In this document: positions 1-11,186 of the stretch, piece after piece | How positions within the stretch are numbered: position 1 is the first letter of the stretch | Layout of the letters: every line of letters starts with the position of its first letter | From: Callorhinus ursinus | Lineage: Eukaryota; Chordata; Mammalia; Carnivora; Otariidae | Direction of reading: 5' to 3' | Length of the DNA stretch: 64,000 nucleotides | Assembly: GCF_003265705.1 (NCBI RefSeq) | Contig: NW_020312788.1 | Span: 1-64,000 of the forward strand | Notes under the pieces: model-generated | Seen by the model: the letters and a program-made list of their open reading frames with translations, nothing else | Database searches by the model: none | What the model was told of the DNA's origin: nothing | Program-made: the position numbers and the translations under genes

Positions 1-92
1 GCATCTGACTGGCTCAGGTGGTAGAACATGCAACTCTTGGTCTTGGGGTTGTGAGTTCAAGCCCTATGTTGGGTGGAGCCTATGTAAACAAT
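1..92 (+). mobile_element. SINEC (older type), cut by window start
   Basis: GGCTCAGGTGGTAGAACATG, then TTCAAGCCC-type B box and GTTGGGTGGAGCCT. This is the tRNA-related head of an older carnivore SINE lacking the CT-rich middle of the younger copies. Confidence 0.75.
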
Positions 93-119
93 GATAACAC
101 ATTGTATGGGTAAGGAAAA

Positions 120-244
120 TTTTTATTTTTTTAATTTTAATTTTTTTAATTTTAAGTAGGCTCCACACCCAACATGGGGCTTGAACTCATAACCCTGAAA
201 TTAAGAGTCACATGGCTCTACCGATTGAGCCAGCCAGATGCCCC
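120..244 (-). mobile_element. SINEC (older type), minus
   Basis: Reverse complement of the same older SINE: T-rich tail at 120-152, TAGGCTCCACACCCAACATG, ending GAGCCAGCCAGATGCCCC. Lies in inverted orientation to the copy at the window start. Confidence 0.8.
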
Positions 245-261
245 AAGAAAATGTTTAAATA

Positions 262-438
262 GGGGCACCTGGGTGGCTCAGTTGGTTAAGCATCTGCCTT
301 GGGCTCAGGTCATGATCTCAGGGTCCTGGGATCAAGCCCCACGATGGGCTCCCTGCTGAGCAGGGAGCCTGCTTCTTCCTCTCCCTCTGCTTGTGCATTC
401 TCTCTGTCAGATAAATAAATAAAATATTTAAAAAAAAA
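262..438 (+). mobile_element. SINEC copy
   Basis: GGGGCACCTGGGTGGCTCAG head, CT-rich middle, AAATAAATAAAAT tail. Near-identical flanks AAGAAAATGTTTAAATAG (245-262) and GAAATGTTTAAATAG (439-453) are its target-site duplication. Confidence 0.93.
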
Positions 439-441
439 GAA

Positions 442-876
442 ATGTTTAAATAGTAACATGAAAGTGATAACCTAAACCAAGGCTATGATTTATCTAATAA
501 ATATTTATTGAGCTTCTGTTATGTACATGGCATTATCATGATTAGCCTAACAAACTGAATGAGAAAATGTAGAAGCACTTACAATGTTTGTGAGGACTCT
601 CAGGGTTAAAAGTGATAGAAATACCATTCAAACCAGCTCAAGTGATAAGGAGAATTTATTGGCTCATTTTGCTGAAAATTTCAAGAATTGCTTAGGTATT
701 GCTGGATCCTAGGTCTTAATGTCTTATCTCTTAGCTCTGCCTTCCTTGAAAAGACTTAGATGAGCTATAAAGGAAACTCACAGTTTAAAGACATTAAGGT
801 CATATGTACAATCACCATTAAGGAAAAATCTCCCTGGAGACTCATTTCTCTTGGCCTCACTCTCTGTCTTTAAAAT
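442..876. other. Intergenic, old interspersed repeat traces
   Basis: No gene. AATAAATATTTATTGAGC at about 498-515 resembles an L2 3' end. The part around 590-840 (TTTATTGGCTCA, GCTGGATCC) resembles a common old mammalian repeat that I cannot name. Confidence 0.4.
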
Positions 877-887
877 AAAAGATTTGA

Positions 888-1360
888 AACAGAGGGTTGC
901 TGGAGTGGGGGTGGTATGGGAGGGATGGGGTGGCTGGGTGATAGACTTTGGGGAGGGTATGTGCTATGGTGAGCACTGTGAATTGTGCAAGACTGTTGAA
1001 TCACAGTTCTGTACCTCTGAAACAAATAATGCAATATATGTTAAGAAAAAAAAAAGAAGAAGATAACAGGAGGCGAAGAATGAAGGGGGGGAAATCGGAG
1101 GGGGAGACGAACCATGAGAGACGATGGACTCTGAAAAACAAACTGAGAGTTCTAGAGGGGAGGGGGGTGGGGGGATGGGTTAGCCTGGTGATAGGTATTA
1201 AAGAGGGCACGTTCTACGTGGAGCACTGGGTGTTATACACAAACAATGAATCATGGAACACTACATCAAAAACTAATGATGTAATGTATGGTGATTAACA
1301 TAACAATAAAAAATTTAAAGAAAACAACCCTGGCTCAAAAAGTGAAAAATAAAATAAAAT
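888..1360 (+). mobile_element. L1 (carnivore type) 3' end, 5'-truncated
   Basis: Two G-rich 3' UTR modules in series (about 898-940 and 1147-1181), each followed by GGTGAT(A)...AGCACTG-type text, then ACTAATGATGTAATGTATGG and AACAATAAAAAA. The same arrangement is at 16980-17577. Possible target duplication AAAGATTTGA (878-887 and 1362-1371), leaving about 40 bases of extra sequence after the tail. Confidence 0.85.
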
Positions 1361-1371
1361 GAAAGATTTGA

Positions 1372-2345
1372 TCAAAACCACAATGAGAAACCACCTCATA
1401 CCTGTCAGAATGGCTAAAATCAAAAACACAAGAAACAACAAGCATTGGCAAAGATACGGAGAAAAAAGAACCCTCCCACACCATTGGTAGGGATGCAAAC
1501 TGGTGCAGCCACTGTAGAAAACAGTAAGGAGGTTCCTCAAAACATTAAAAGTAGAATCACCATATGATCCAGTAATTCCACTACTGGGTATTTACCAAAG
1601 AAAATGAAAACACTAATTTGAACAGATCTATGCACCCGTGTTTATTGCAGCTTTAATTATAATAGCCAAGATATGGAAGCCAAGGTATGGAAGCAACCCA
1701 AGGGTCCATCGATTGATGAATGGATAAAGAAGATGTGAGATATGGGGCACCTGGGTGGCTCAGTCTTTGGGTGTCTGCCTTTGGCTCAGGTCATGATCCC
1801 AGTGTCCTGGGATCGAGCCCCGCATTGGGCTCCCTGCTCCACGAGAAGCTTGCTTCTCCCTCTCCCAACCCCCCGGCTGTGCTCCTGCTCTCGCTGTCTC
1901 TGTCAAATAAATACATAAAATCTTTAAAAAATATATGTGAGATATATATATATACACACATGTATATAGATAGAGATAATGTAATATTACTTGGCCATAA
2001 AAAAGAATGAAATCTTGCCATTTGCAACAACATGGCTGGATCTAGAGGGTATGATGCTAAATGAAATAAGTCAATCAGAGAAAGACAAATACCATATGAT
2101 TTCACTCATCTGTGGAATTTAAAAAGCAAAACAAATGAACAAAGAAAAAAAGAGACAAAAAACCAGACTCATAAATATAGAGAACTGGTGGTTGGCAGGT
2201 GGGAGGATGGGTGAAATAGATGAAGGAGGTTAAGAGTACACTTACCGTGATGATCACAGAGTAATGTATGGAATTGTTGAATCACTATATTGCACACCTG
2301 AAACTAATATAACATTGTATGTTAATTATACTGGGATTAAAAAAA
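1372..2345 (+). mobile_element. L1 ORF2 end plus 3' UTR, split by a SINE
   Basis: L1 text such as AACCACCTCATACCTGTCAG, then the ORF2-end block to about 1730. After the SINE at 1744-1934 it resumes with ATTACTTGGCCATAAAAAAG, ATGAAATAAGTCAATCAGAG, and ends GTATGTTAATTATACTGGG plus an A-rich tail. The frame is broken, so only a relic. Confidence 0.88.
1744..1934 (+). mobile_element. SINEC copy inside L1
   Basis: GGGGCACCTGGGTGGCTCAG to ATACATAAAATCTTTAAAAA. Exact 11-bp duplication ATGTGAGATAT at 1733-1743 and 1935-1945. Confidence 0.95.
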
Positions 2346-2435
2346 GAAAAATTAAAACAAAATTAAATTTTAAAACATTTGAGCTATCACTTCTAAGTTT
2401 TCCCCTACCTTCAATATTTAGATTTACAAATAAAA

Positions 2436-3047
<612 letters not shown>

Positions 3048-3145
3048 GATCTGAGTTGTCATCTACAGAAACAGCAAAAGATGCCGGGTGATTTTTCAGA
3101 CTTGTGATATTTTAAATATGCAATAAAAGCTATACTGAAAAAAAT

Positions 3146-3159
3146 ATATAGTAAATTTG
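3146..3159. repeat. Target-site duplication, right, of RPL9 retrocopy
   Basis: Exact second copy of the 14 bp at 2436-2449, directly after the retrocopy's decayed poly(A). Confidence 0.9.
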
Positions 3160-3267
3160 AATTTCAGATAAACAACAAGTAATTTTTCAGTGCAAGTATA
3201 TACCAAATATTCTATGGGACGTACTTATACTAAAAAGTGCTCACTGTTTATCTGAAATTCAAATTTA
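3152..3267. repeat. Palindromic (fold-back) interspersed repeat, split by the RPL9 insertion
   Basis: A perfect 22-bp inverted repeat (3152-3173 against 3246-3267) encloses a 72-base centre that is itself partly self-complementary (AAGTATA / TATACTA arms). The outer sequence after the right arm (AACTGGGCATCCTGCATTTT...GGCCACCCTAA, to about 3301) resembles the end of a long palindromic mammalian repeat I have seen often. I cannot name the family with certainty; it could be a MITE-like DNA element or an L1M 3' part. Confidence 0.7.
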
Positions 3268-3301
3268 ACTGGGCATCCTGCATTTTACCTGGCCACCCTA
3301 A

Positions 3302-4079
3302 TCCTAGACCTAAGTTTAATTTATTCATTTGCTCATTCATTTGTCTGTCCTTCCGTCCATCCATCCAACCATCCATCCATTTATTCAAATAGATACTAAC
3401 TGGGCACCTGCTATGTGACCAGACACTCCGCTAGATGCAGGGGACACAGTGATAAGCAAAACCAAACAAGATTCCTGCTCTCATGGGACTTTCAACCTCT
3501 CCAGCTGGGGAGAGTGACAATAATCATATAATTACCAAGGTAGACATATAATTGCTCAGTAAGTTAAGTGTGCTGAACAAAAGGAGAGCACATTTCAAAG
3601 GACTAGAGGTCAGTGAAGGCTTCTTTCCCTAAGGAAGTGGTGCTTGAAATGAAAGGTGAAGTCTGGGGTGGATTTAACTGAGCGGGGGAAGAGTATTCAA
3701 GATGGAGGAACCAATGAATACTTCTTGTCTATGTTGAGATTAATGACTGTAGAGTTGGACTGAAAGATCCATTGGTATCCTCTTTGGCAGAGCTGAAGAA
3801 AAACATGAGCAGTGGCTCCCTCTCACCTCCTCAGTCATTCTGGCTCCTCTTAGAGTCCCAGGCTTGCTTTGTGACCATAATGGCACACTTCCCATGAGTA
3901 GTAGTACCACTGTTACCATAGGTGAACGCTTCTTCAGATGTCAGTGTAAGGAAGCATGGGCATCAGAACATACAACTTATGAAGCCAGTCCTGAAAAGAT
4001 GTTACTGGTTCTAGTTCACTCAGTTATCCAAGATGAAACTTCTGCATATTAACCACGAATAACACAAGGAAGTGTTTTC
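3302..4079. other. Intergenic; old repeat (L2-like) at left
   Basis: Starts with an ATCC-rich run (about 3350-3383: CCATCCATCCAACCATCCATCC). Then GGGCACCTGCTATGTGACCAGACACT ... GGACACAGTGATAAGCAAAA, the pattern of an old L2-like repeat, to about 3700. Nothing gene-like in the rest. Confidence 0.5.
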
Positions 4080-4260
4080 TAAGTCAGGAGACCTGGGATT
4101 CTGGCATTTATTCTGCTTGTAGCTACGTAGGTGAGTGTAGACATGCCATTTAGCCTTGATTTCCTCAGCTAACTAAGGGATTCACACCATGATTTCAGCC
4201 TACCTCATTGGATTGTGAGGATTAAAATAACATGGAACCAACTATTTGAAAAATGAGTTT
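4080..4260 (+). mobile_element. MIR
   Basis: AAGTCAGGAGACCTGGGATT, later GCCATTTAGCC...TCCTCA and ATTGGATTGTGAGGATTAAA, the usual MIR core order. Diverged. Confidence 0.65.
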
Positions 4261-5087
4261 TACTGTTCCTATATTATTGATCATACCAAAATAGTTACTC
4301 CCATTGTTTTGGGTGTGGATAACTTCTATACAATATTCACTGAAATATGTCCCCTAAAGTTATATTAGGTGCATTGAAACTTGAACACATAAATGTGACA
4401 TGAATACGTGCCTTTCAAGCTTTTTTCATCTGTTTAATAGAATAATCATATAGCACTGGCTCATGTTCCACTGATGTGAAGTTGAAGGGGTTGATGTGCT
4501 TAGAGTTCTTTAAAAGTTGGTTGCTTCCCAAACACAAATATAAATCTCAGTTATTACTACTATCATTATAGCTGATATTTCTTTTTTAACACATTAACTT
4601 CCCTCCGCTGAACAAACTGCTCAGTTGTTTGGAGGACTCATGTCGTCATTCTTCTCTTCTCCATGTGTCTTGTTGCTGTTGAACTAAACAATTCTTTAGC
4701 TCCCAGGATGCTTATTTAATAAATGATGCTGTGCAGTTCCCAAAGAAAGACTTTCAATTTTCCTCTTGTGTGATGGCTGTGATCAAGCTCCAACACCCTG
4801 CAGTTTTATTCAATGAGAATGTATACTTGGAACTCACTCACTACCTTGCTTGCTGTATTTAATCTGTTAAATTCTCTTAACTGTAGAGGTACCTGATGTT
4901 TTTCATCTTCTCAACAATTTTCTCCTCTACTTACCCCCAAACTTGGAGAAAAAGGTTAACTGCTATATATTTTTTAGTATATTTTCTCTGAATTTTATAA
5001 GATGCTATGAAGGTTATCGGTATAACCTTTACAATGAGTTTTTTTTTTTTTTATAAGTGAGTGATAGTTGCATTTCCTCTGTATTAT
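4261..5087. other. Intergenic, nothing recognised
   Basis: AT-rich unique-looking sequence with a T12 run near 5041. No gene or repeat that I can name. Confidence 0.5.
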
Positions 5088-5680
5088 ACAGAGAAAGAGA
5101 TTTTAAGAAATTGGCTCATGAGATTGTGAAGGCTGGCAAGTCTGAAATCTAGGGCAAGTCAGTAGGCCAGAAACTAGGCATGAGTTGATGGTGCAGTCTT
5201 GAATTTGAAATGTATCGGACAGACCAGCAGCCTGGAAACTAAGGCAAAATTTCTATGTTATAGTCTTGAGACAGAATTCCTTCTTTTTTTAGGAAACCTC
5301 AGTTTTTGGCTCTTAAGATCTAAAACTGAGGGGTGCCTGGATGGCTCAGTCATTAAGCATCTGCCTTCAGCTCAGGTCATGGTCAAGGCCCGCATCGGGC
5401 TCCCTGCTTGACAGGAGGACTGCTTCTCCCTCTCCCACTCCCCCTGCTTGTGTTCCCTCTCTCGCTGTGTCTCTCTCTGTCAAATAAATAAATAAAATCT
5501 TAAAAAAAAAAGATCTAAAACTGATTGAATGAGGCCCACCCACATTATTGAGGGTAGTCTCCTTTTCTTAAAGTCAACTGATTATAGATATTAATCACAG
5601 CTATAAAATACCTTCCCAGCAACTGGGCACCATAGCCTAGCCAGGCTGACACACAAATTTAATGATCACAAGAAGATAAA
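5088..5680 (-). mobile_element. Old LTR-like repeat, interrupted by SINE
   Basis: GAGATTTTAAGAAATTGGCTCATG...GGCTGGCAAGTC, and after the SINE GAATGAGGCCCACCCACATTA...GGGCACCATAGCCTAGCCA. This text belongs to a widespread old mammalian LTR-type repeat. The family name and orientation are not certain. Confidence 0.55.
5330..5509 (+). mobile_element. SINEC copy
   Basis: Head GGGGTGCCTGGATGGCTCAG, tail CAAATAAATAAATAAAATCTT. Exact 15-bp duplication AAGATCTAAAACTGA at 5315-5329 and 5510-5524. Confidence 0.95.
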
Positions 5681-6324
5681 ACAAAATTACTGCTTAACTA
5701 TTTTTTTTATTGAAATCCAGTTTGGAGGTTTTCAGCCACATTTATTTATTACTTACTTATTTAACATCGACTATACCCAGCTCTGTTAAGATATCCATAG
5801 AGCCACCTCCATCTGAAATGTTGCTTTCAAGTAGGTCCCAGGGGTACAACACTCACAGAAACTCCTACAGGCCTAATGGCTCTCCCTCCCAGTCTCAAGG
5901 AAGCTAACACTCTCCACTCTGGGGGACCCACCACACTCTACCTTACAAGTCAGCCACCTCACTATGCTTCAGGGAGCAAGCTTAGCTTAGCTCCCTCAAG
6001 GGTTAACCTTTAAAACAAAACACTGATTAGCCCCTAAAAGCCTCTAAGAAGATTTCAATCCTCTTCTCTGAAAGGGGAAGTGATGGGGTATGAGGTTGTG
6101 GGGTGTGGGGGTTGGAAAAAAAGAGGCTGGCCCCAAGAATCCAAGGGTTTGGCTCTCCTTGCAGAAGGCAGGAAGAGAAGAGAATGACCTTTTTATTTTG
6201 TTTAATCTCCTACAACTGTGAGACAATATAGGCTTAAATATCTTCATCAATTGCCCTGGCTATGACTTTTATTCAGTTCTAGAAAAGAGCAGAGCTGAGT
6301 CAAATGGTGGTGAGAGAACTTGGC
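5681..6324. other. Intergenic, nothing gene-like
   Basis: Mixed sequence with short accidental frames on both strands. No splice-bounded exon or repeat that I can name. Confidence 0.45.
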
Positions 6325-6540
6325 AGAGTCAGACATCTGAGTTCTAATCCCATCTTTGCTATGATTTATAAATATGTGTTGAATGAATAAACAAATTGCC
6401 TCAGTGATGTGGGGTTTATCATTACCTCTTACTACATCTCCTTCATTTGCAAAACAGCAATGGTAATTATGATATCTGCCCTACTTCTCTCAGAGAATCA
6501 CTGTGAAGATTTTTAAAAGGAGGAAAGGAAAAGAATTTTG
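6325..6540 (+). mobile_element. MIR (diverged)
   Basis: CAGACATCTGAGTTCTAATCCC, CATTTGCAAAACAGCAATGG, AGAGAATCACTGTGAAGATT follow MIR order. The 6361-6400 part looks like an inserted or diverged section. Confidence 0.55.
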
Positions 6541-6562
6541 AACGAATACAAAGATTGGTTAC

Positions 6563-7062
6563 TGTGAGCAACAGAATAATGGCCTCCTAAAACTATCCAT
6601 GTCTTAATCTCCTGACCTGTGAATTTGTTACATTGCATAGTAAAGAAGAACTCCCATTGCAAATGGAATAAAGGTTGCTAATTAGCTAACTTTAATTTAG
6701 GATTATCCAGGATTATCTGGGTGGGCCTAATGTAATCACAGGGTTTCTAAATGTGGAAGAGGGAGGTAGAGAGTGTCTAGGGTTAGTAATGTGATGTGAG
6801 AAAGATTCAACCAGCCATTGCTGGCTTTAAAGATAGAAGAGGACCCAAGCCAAGGAATGCAGGTGGCCTCCAGCTGGAAAAGGAAATAAATTCTTCCCCT
6901 AGAGCCCCCAGAAGGAACACAGCCCTACCAACACTTTGATTTTAGCCCAGTGAGACCCATTTTGGATTTCTCACTTCCAGAATCGTAAGATTATCAATTG
7001 GTGCTGTTATAAGCCACTAATCTTGCAGTAATCTGTTACAGCACCCATAGAAAATTAATACA
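6563..7062 (+). mobile_element. MLT1-type MaLR LTR
   Basis: Contains GGGTGGGCCTAATGTAATCA, AAGAGGACCCAAGCCAAGGAATGCAG, TTCTTCCCCTAGAGCCCCCAGA and ends AAAATTAATACA, the order of an MLT1 LTR in sense. No internal coding region. Confidence 0.85.
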
Positions 7063-7305
7063 ATTGGTTTAAAATGTTTTAGATGGCACTGGTCCTTAAC
7101 ACCCTAGAACAAAAAATGGGTCTCTCTAGACTATTAACCATAATCAGGTGTTTGTTATGCAAACTAAGGTATCCATGGGTAAGGCTCCCAGTTTTTAGTT
7201 AATTTGAAATATCATAGTACCAACTATCAAGTACATTATATTGGTATGCATTTTACATGTTTGTGTTTGCTGTGGATCAGTGCTTCTTAAAGTGAAGTGT
7301 GAGAG

Positions 7306-7743
7306 TGTATTAATCCCCTAGGGCCGCCATAACAAACTGGCGTGGCTTAAAACAACAGACATTTATTTTCTCACAGTTCTGGAAGCTAGAAGCCTAAAAT
7401 GAAGGTATCAGCAGAGACAGACTCCCTCTGAAGTCTCTAGGGAAGACTCTTTCCTTGCCTCTTCTAGCTTCTGGTGGTTGCTTAGTGTCCTGTGGTTCAT
7501 GGGAGCATAACTCCAATCTCTGCCTCCTTCTTCATATGGCCTTATTCCCTGTGTGTCTGTGTTATCTCTTTCTCCTTCTAAAGACACGAGTCTGGGATTT
7601 AGAGCCCATCCTAATCTCATATGACTTCATCCTAACTTGATTACATCTGCAAAGACCCTATTTCCAAATAAGGCCATGTTCATAGGTACCAGGAGTTAGG
7701 ACTTCAACTCACCTTTTAGGGGGACACAGTTCAACCCACAGCA
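7306..7743 (-). mobile_element. MLT1-type MaLR LTR, minus
   Basis: Begins TGTATTAATCCCCTAGGGCC and GCCATAACAAACTGGCGTGG, ends GGGGGACACAGTTCAACCCACAGCA. This is the reverse complement of an MLT1 LTR from end to end. Confidence 0.88.
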
Positions 7744-8585
7744 GAGGGCTACTTCCTCAGAATCCCTGTTGCGCTTATTAAAGATGCAAATTCTGGGGGC
7801 CCACCCTATACCACCTGATTGGGTTTCCAGGGATGAGGCCAAAGAATCTGCTTATTTAACAAGCTCCTCTCATGAATATTAGTCACGTAAAATTTCAGAA
7901 CCATTGATATGTTTAGTGGTTTTACTTTTCATAATTTAAAATGGTAAGGAAAGATAATTTAGCTTAAAGCCACTTTGGTCTTCCACATATTTGTTGTATA
8001 TATTTATATAAGTGAAAAATGCAGGAAGCTCTCCTCCTGTGTACAATGGTATCCACAATTTCCACAAGACGTTAAAGGCTCCCAAGAAAAACAGCAGGTG
8101 TTCAAATAGTTCCATAAACTCAAAGCTGACCTGTTTTTACTTTCAAGCTTCCCTGAAATGACCTCCAAGTTGGGAAATTCTTGGCCTAGGAACAGAAGAG
8201 GTACCCAACAAAAACACTGATGTGAAGGAAAAAGAGAAGGTAGCCTTTGAGCTCCTGCAACACAACATGGCCCCAAGAGAAAGAAACAAGCCCTGACATG
8301 ATTTCTGAGAGTGACTCGGGTGCCTATGAGGGAGGTGGCCCCAGGGGGTGGGGGAACAAAGGAACAGAGAGAAATTCTGGGGAATCTGACAGAAGCAACT
8401 GAAGTTCCTGGAAAAGTTCTGTGTTGTGTTTGTCTCTTCTCTGAGAATGTTAGCTCTGAGCCAACACAAGTGTTATGTATGTGTCCTAAATAAGTAGCAT
8501 CCCTTCCTTTATTTTCTCTACGCAAGATTTATTTGAAGACTATTAAAGTACATAGGTTGTATATTGAAATACCAGGAAAGATGTT
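7744..8585. other. Intergenic, with an unrecognised 173-codon minus frame
   Basis: 7744-7900 looks like the edge of an old hAT/MER-type repeat (AATCCCTGTTG...GGGCCCACCCTA). A 173-codon frame on minus (8004-8525) and a 108-codon one (8143-8469) overlap in different frames. No domain, signal peptide or repeat family recognised, so likely accidental or an old LTR. Confidence 0.4.
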
Positions 8586-8589
8586 TGCC

Positions 8590-8745
8590 AAAATAGAAAC
8601 AGTGGCTATCTCTGGATGGTGGGGTTTTAGGTGGTTTTTACCTTTATAATTTTATTTTTTGTGTTTTTTTGTTGTTGTTGCTGTTGTTTTAGAACTTTAT
8701 AATTTTCTGTGTCTGATTTTGTTTCAATGAGCATTTATTATTTAC
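8590..8745 (+). mobile_element. L1ME/HAL1-type 3' end
   Basis: AACAGTGGCTATCTCTGGATGGTGGG...CTTTATAATTTTCTGTGTCTG, the typical end of an old L1ME-like 3' UTR. Confidence 0.6.
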
Positions 8746-8769
8746 AAAATCAAAAAAGCCACTATAATT

Positions 8770-8981
8770 TTTTTCAAAGATATTATTTATTTGAGAGAGA
8801 GAATGAGAGAGAGAGAGAGAGAGAGAGCATGAGAGGGGGGAGGGTCAGAGGGAGAAGCAGACTCCCTGCTCAGCAGGGACCCCGATGCGGGACTCGATCC
8901 TGGGACTCGATCCTGGGACTCCAGGATCATGACCTGAGCCGAAGGCAGTTGCTTAACCAACTGAGCCACCCAGGCGCCCCA
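8770..8981 (-). mobile_element. SINEC copy with internal triplication
   Basis: Ends GAGCCACCCAGGCGCCCC. Exact duplication CCACTATAATT at 8759-8769 and 8982-8992. A 14-bp unit (GGGACTCGATCCTG-like) occurs about three times at 8889-8923, and a GA run lies at 8797-8826. Confidence 0.95.
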
Positions 8982-8992
8982 CCACTATAATT

Positions 8993-10365
8993 GTAAGATA
9001 GTGGTGCCTATGAGTACTTTGTGCATGTGAGACGGTAGGTAAAATAATAGCAAACAACTGAGTTAGTTGTGAATAGAAGTCCAGTCCATTAATTAAGATT
9101 CTTTTGTTCTCCGTAGCAGACCATTGTACCATGAAGTAAGTAAGGAACAATCAAAGGAAAAAGAGAGAGAGCCCTGTGGCTCTCTCACAAATGGTTTTAT
9201 TTTCTCCCTCTTCCCCTCCTACATCTCAAATTTGAGGATGAGGAGGAAGGAAGAGAGGAGGTGGGTCAGGGGAGGAGTGGGGGGTGGAAGGTGGCCTGCT
9301 GTGCCCAGGGTGTGGCTGAGATCAGGGGCAGGGAGCCGAGGGATTGGTTGGAGAATGGATGGAGAGCTAGAACACTCTTTCACGTCTATAGGGCAGCTTG
9401 CTGAGATTTTTATTTACTTATCAAGTGTGGACCAAACTGTATTGTATTAAGAAAAAATTATTTGACTACTGGTCCAGGTTTGGGTTTGGGGTACCTACTC
9501 TTTTTTTTTTACACAGAATCCCATGCCTTATCAGATGTCTTTAGTTAACATGGCAGTAAAAGTAGTTTTTCCCTGGGTATTATCCCAGCTCTTTTATAAT
9601 GCTTTCTAGAGCATTTCTAGCTAACAGGGTGTTTATAGTGTTTAAAGTTTTAAAATATAAACTTACAGAATTAAACTTATATTTTTATTTTCTATGTATT
9701 TTGACAGGTAAAAAATAACTTTGTAATTTTCACCACACAGCAGTATATACCCATAATCCACACTTCCAACCATGACATGGTTTTTACTGGGGTAGGGATA
9801 TGCTAGAATGAATAGAGACTTACTTCAAAACCTGTCCTTACACAAAGACCCTTTGAAATTAGAGTGTCTGTGGAGGGGAAGAGAGTGGGGAGATGCCAAG
9901 ATGAAGCATGAAAGGAGCAGACTCTAACAATTTTTTAAAAAAAGAAAGATGTAAGCTGGTTAACGCTGTGTGTAAGGGACATAGCATTTGGAAAAGTAAT
10001 AGGTGCTGGAGGCAAAGAGAAACATTCCAGAGCAACATGAATGTTCTAGTGAGGTGAGGGGGAGGAAGAGAGGCTTTGCCAGGGCAGGTAGCTGGGTTGT
10101 CCTGGTGTGTAGCTCTGAGCCTGGGAACTACTTTTGGAACCCTGCTGAGAAAGGCTCATCCATCCAGTGTCCAGGAATCCAAGAGGGCAATGGCCAGAGT
10201 AGATCAAGGAAAGGGAGCCTGAGAAACAGGCAAGAAAAAAATTGATACTTAGCACTCTGCTTACTTCTATAAAGTGTGTGTGACTCATCCTAGAGAGAAA
10301 TTATTACTTGCCTTCCAATAGCCAAATGTGACCTCTTTGACCTCAGCCATAGCAACTTCTTACTA
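8993..10365. other. Intergenic, nothing gene-like
   Basis: Includes a G/A-rich block (9235-9360) and, at about 10000-10200, text such as AACATTCCAGAGCAACATGAATG...CCAGTGTCCAGGAATCCAAG that resembles an old interspersed repeat. No gene seen. Confidence 0.45.
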
Positions 10366-10564
10366 GACATGTTACCGGAGGCAAGGGAAACAAAAACAAA
10401 AATGAACTATTGGGATGTCATCAAGATTAAAAACTTCTGCACAACAAAGGAAACAATCAACAAAACTAAAAGGTAGCCTATGGAATGGCGGAAGATATTT
10501 GCCAGCGACATATCTGATAAGGGGTTAATACTCAAAATCTGTAAAGAACCTACCAAACCCAACA

Positions 10565-10677
10565 TCGCAAACCATATAATCTATGGGGAGTCTGCTTCTC
10601 CCTCTCCCTCTGCCCCTCCACTCCTCCACTTGTGCTCTTTCTCTCTCTCTCAAATAAATAAAATCTTTAAAAAAATT
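10565..10677 (+). mobile_element. 5'-truncated SINEC with foreign 5' filler
   Basis: From about 10586 the SINE 3' half (GGGGAGTCTGCTTCTCCCTC ... AAATAAATAAAATCTTT). About 21 bases of unrelated sequence (10565-10585) precede it. Flanks AAGAACCTACCAAACCCAACA (10544-10564) and its 4-transition variant (10678-10698) are the decayed target duplication. Confidence 0.85.
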
Positions 10678-10739
10678 AAGAACTTACTAAACTCAACACC
10701 CAAAAAACAAGTAATCCAGTTAAGAAATGGACAGAAGAC

Positions 10740-11183
10740 ATGAATAGATACTTTTCCAAAGAAGACATCCAGATGGCTAACAGACACATGAAAAGATGCT
10801 CAACATCACTCATCATCAGGGAAATACAAATCAAAACCATGATAAGATACCACCTCACACCAGTCAGAATGGCTAAAATCAACAACACAAAAAACAACAG
10901 ATGTTGGCGAAGATGCGGAGAAAGGGGAACCCTCTTACACTGTTGGTGGGAATGCAAACTGGTGTGGCCACTCTGGAAAACAGTATGGAGGTTCCTCAAA
11001 AAGTTAAAAATAGAACTACCCAATGATCTAGCAATTGCACTACTAGATATTTACCCAAAGAATACAAAAATTAAGATTCAAAGGGGTACATGCACCCCGA
11101 TGTTTATAGCAGCATTATCAACAATTGCTAAATTATGGAGAGCACCCAAATGTCCATTGACTGTTGAATGGATAAAGAAGATG

Positions 11184-11186
<3 letters not shown>
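10740..11186 (+). pseudogene. L1 ORF2p C-terminal remnant
   Basis: 148-codon open stretch at the C-terminal end of the L1 reverse transcriptase/endonuclease protein: [56 protein letters not shown]. The Cys/His-rich segment (C-x3-C-x7-H-x4-C) typical of this domain can be read. It lacks the endonuclease and reverse transcriptase domains and ends in the TG run, so it is a relic of a retrotransposon, not a host gene. Confidence 0.9.

Noticed and set aside
262..438. tRNA gene
   Set aside because: The A/B-box-like head belongs to a SINEC retroposon; there is no complete cloverleaf or anticodon arm.
10740..11186. 148-codon frame as a host gene
   Set aside because: Its text ([25 protein letters not shown]) is the L1 ORF2 C-terminus.
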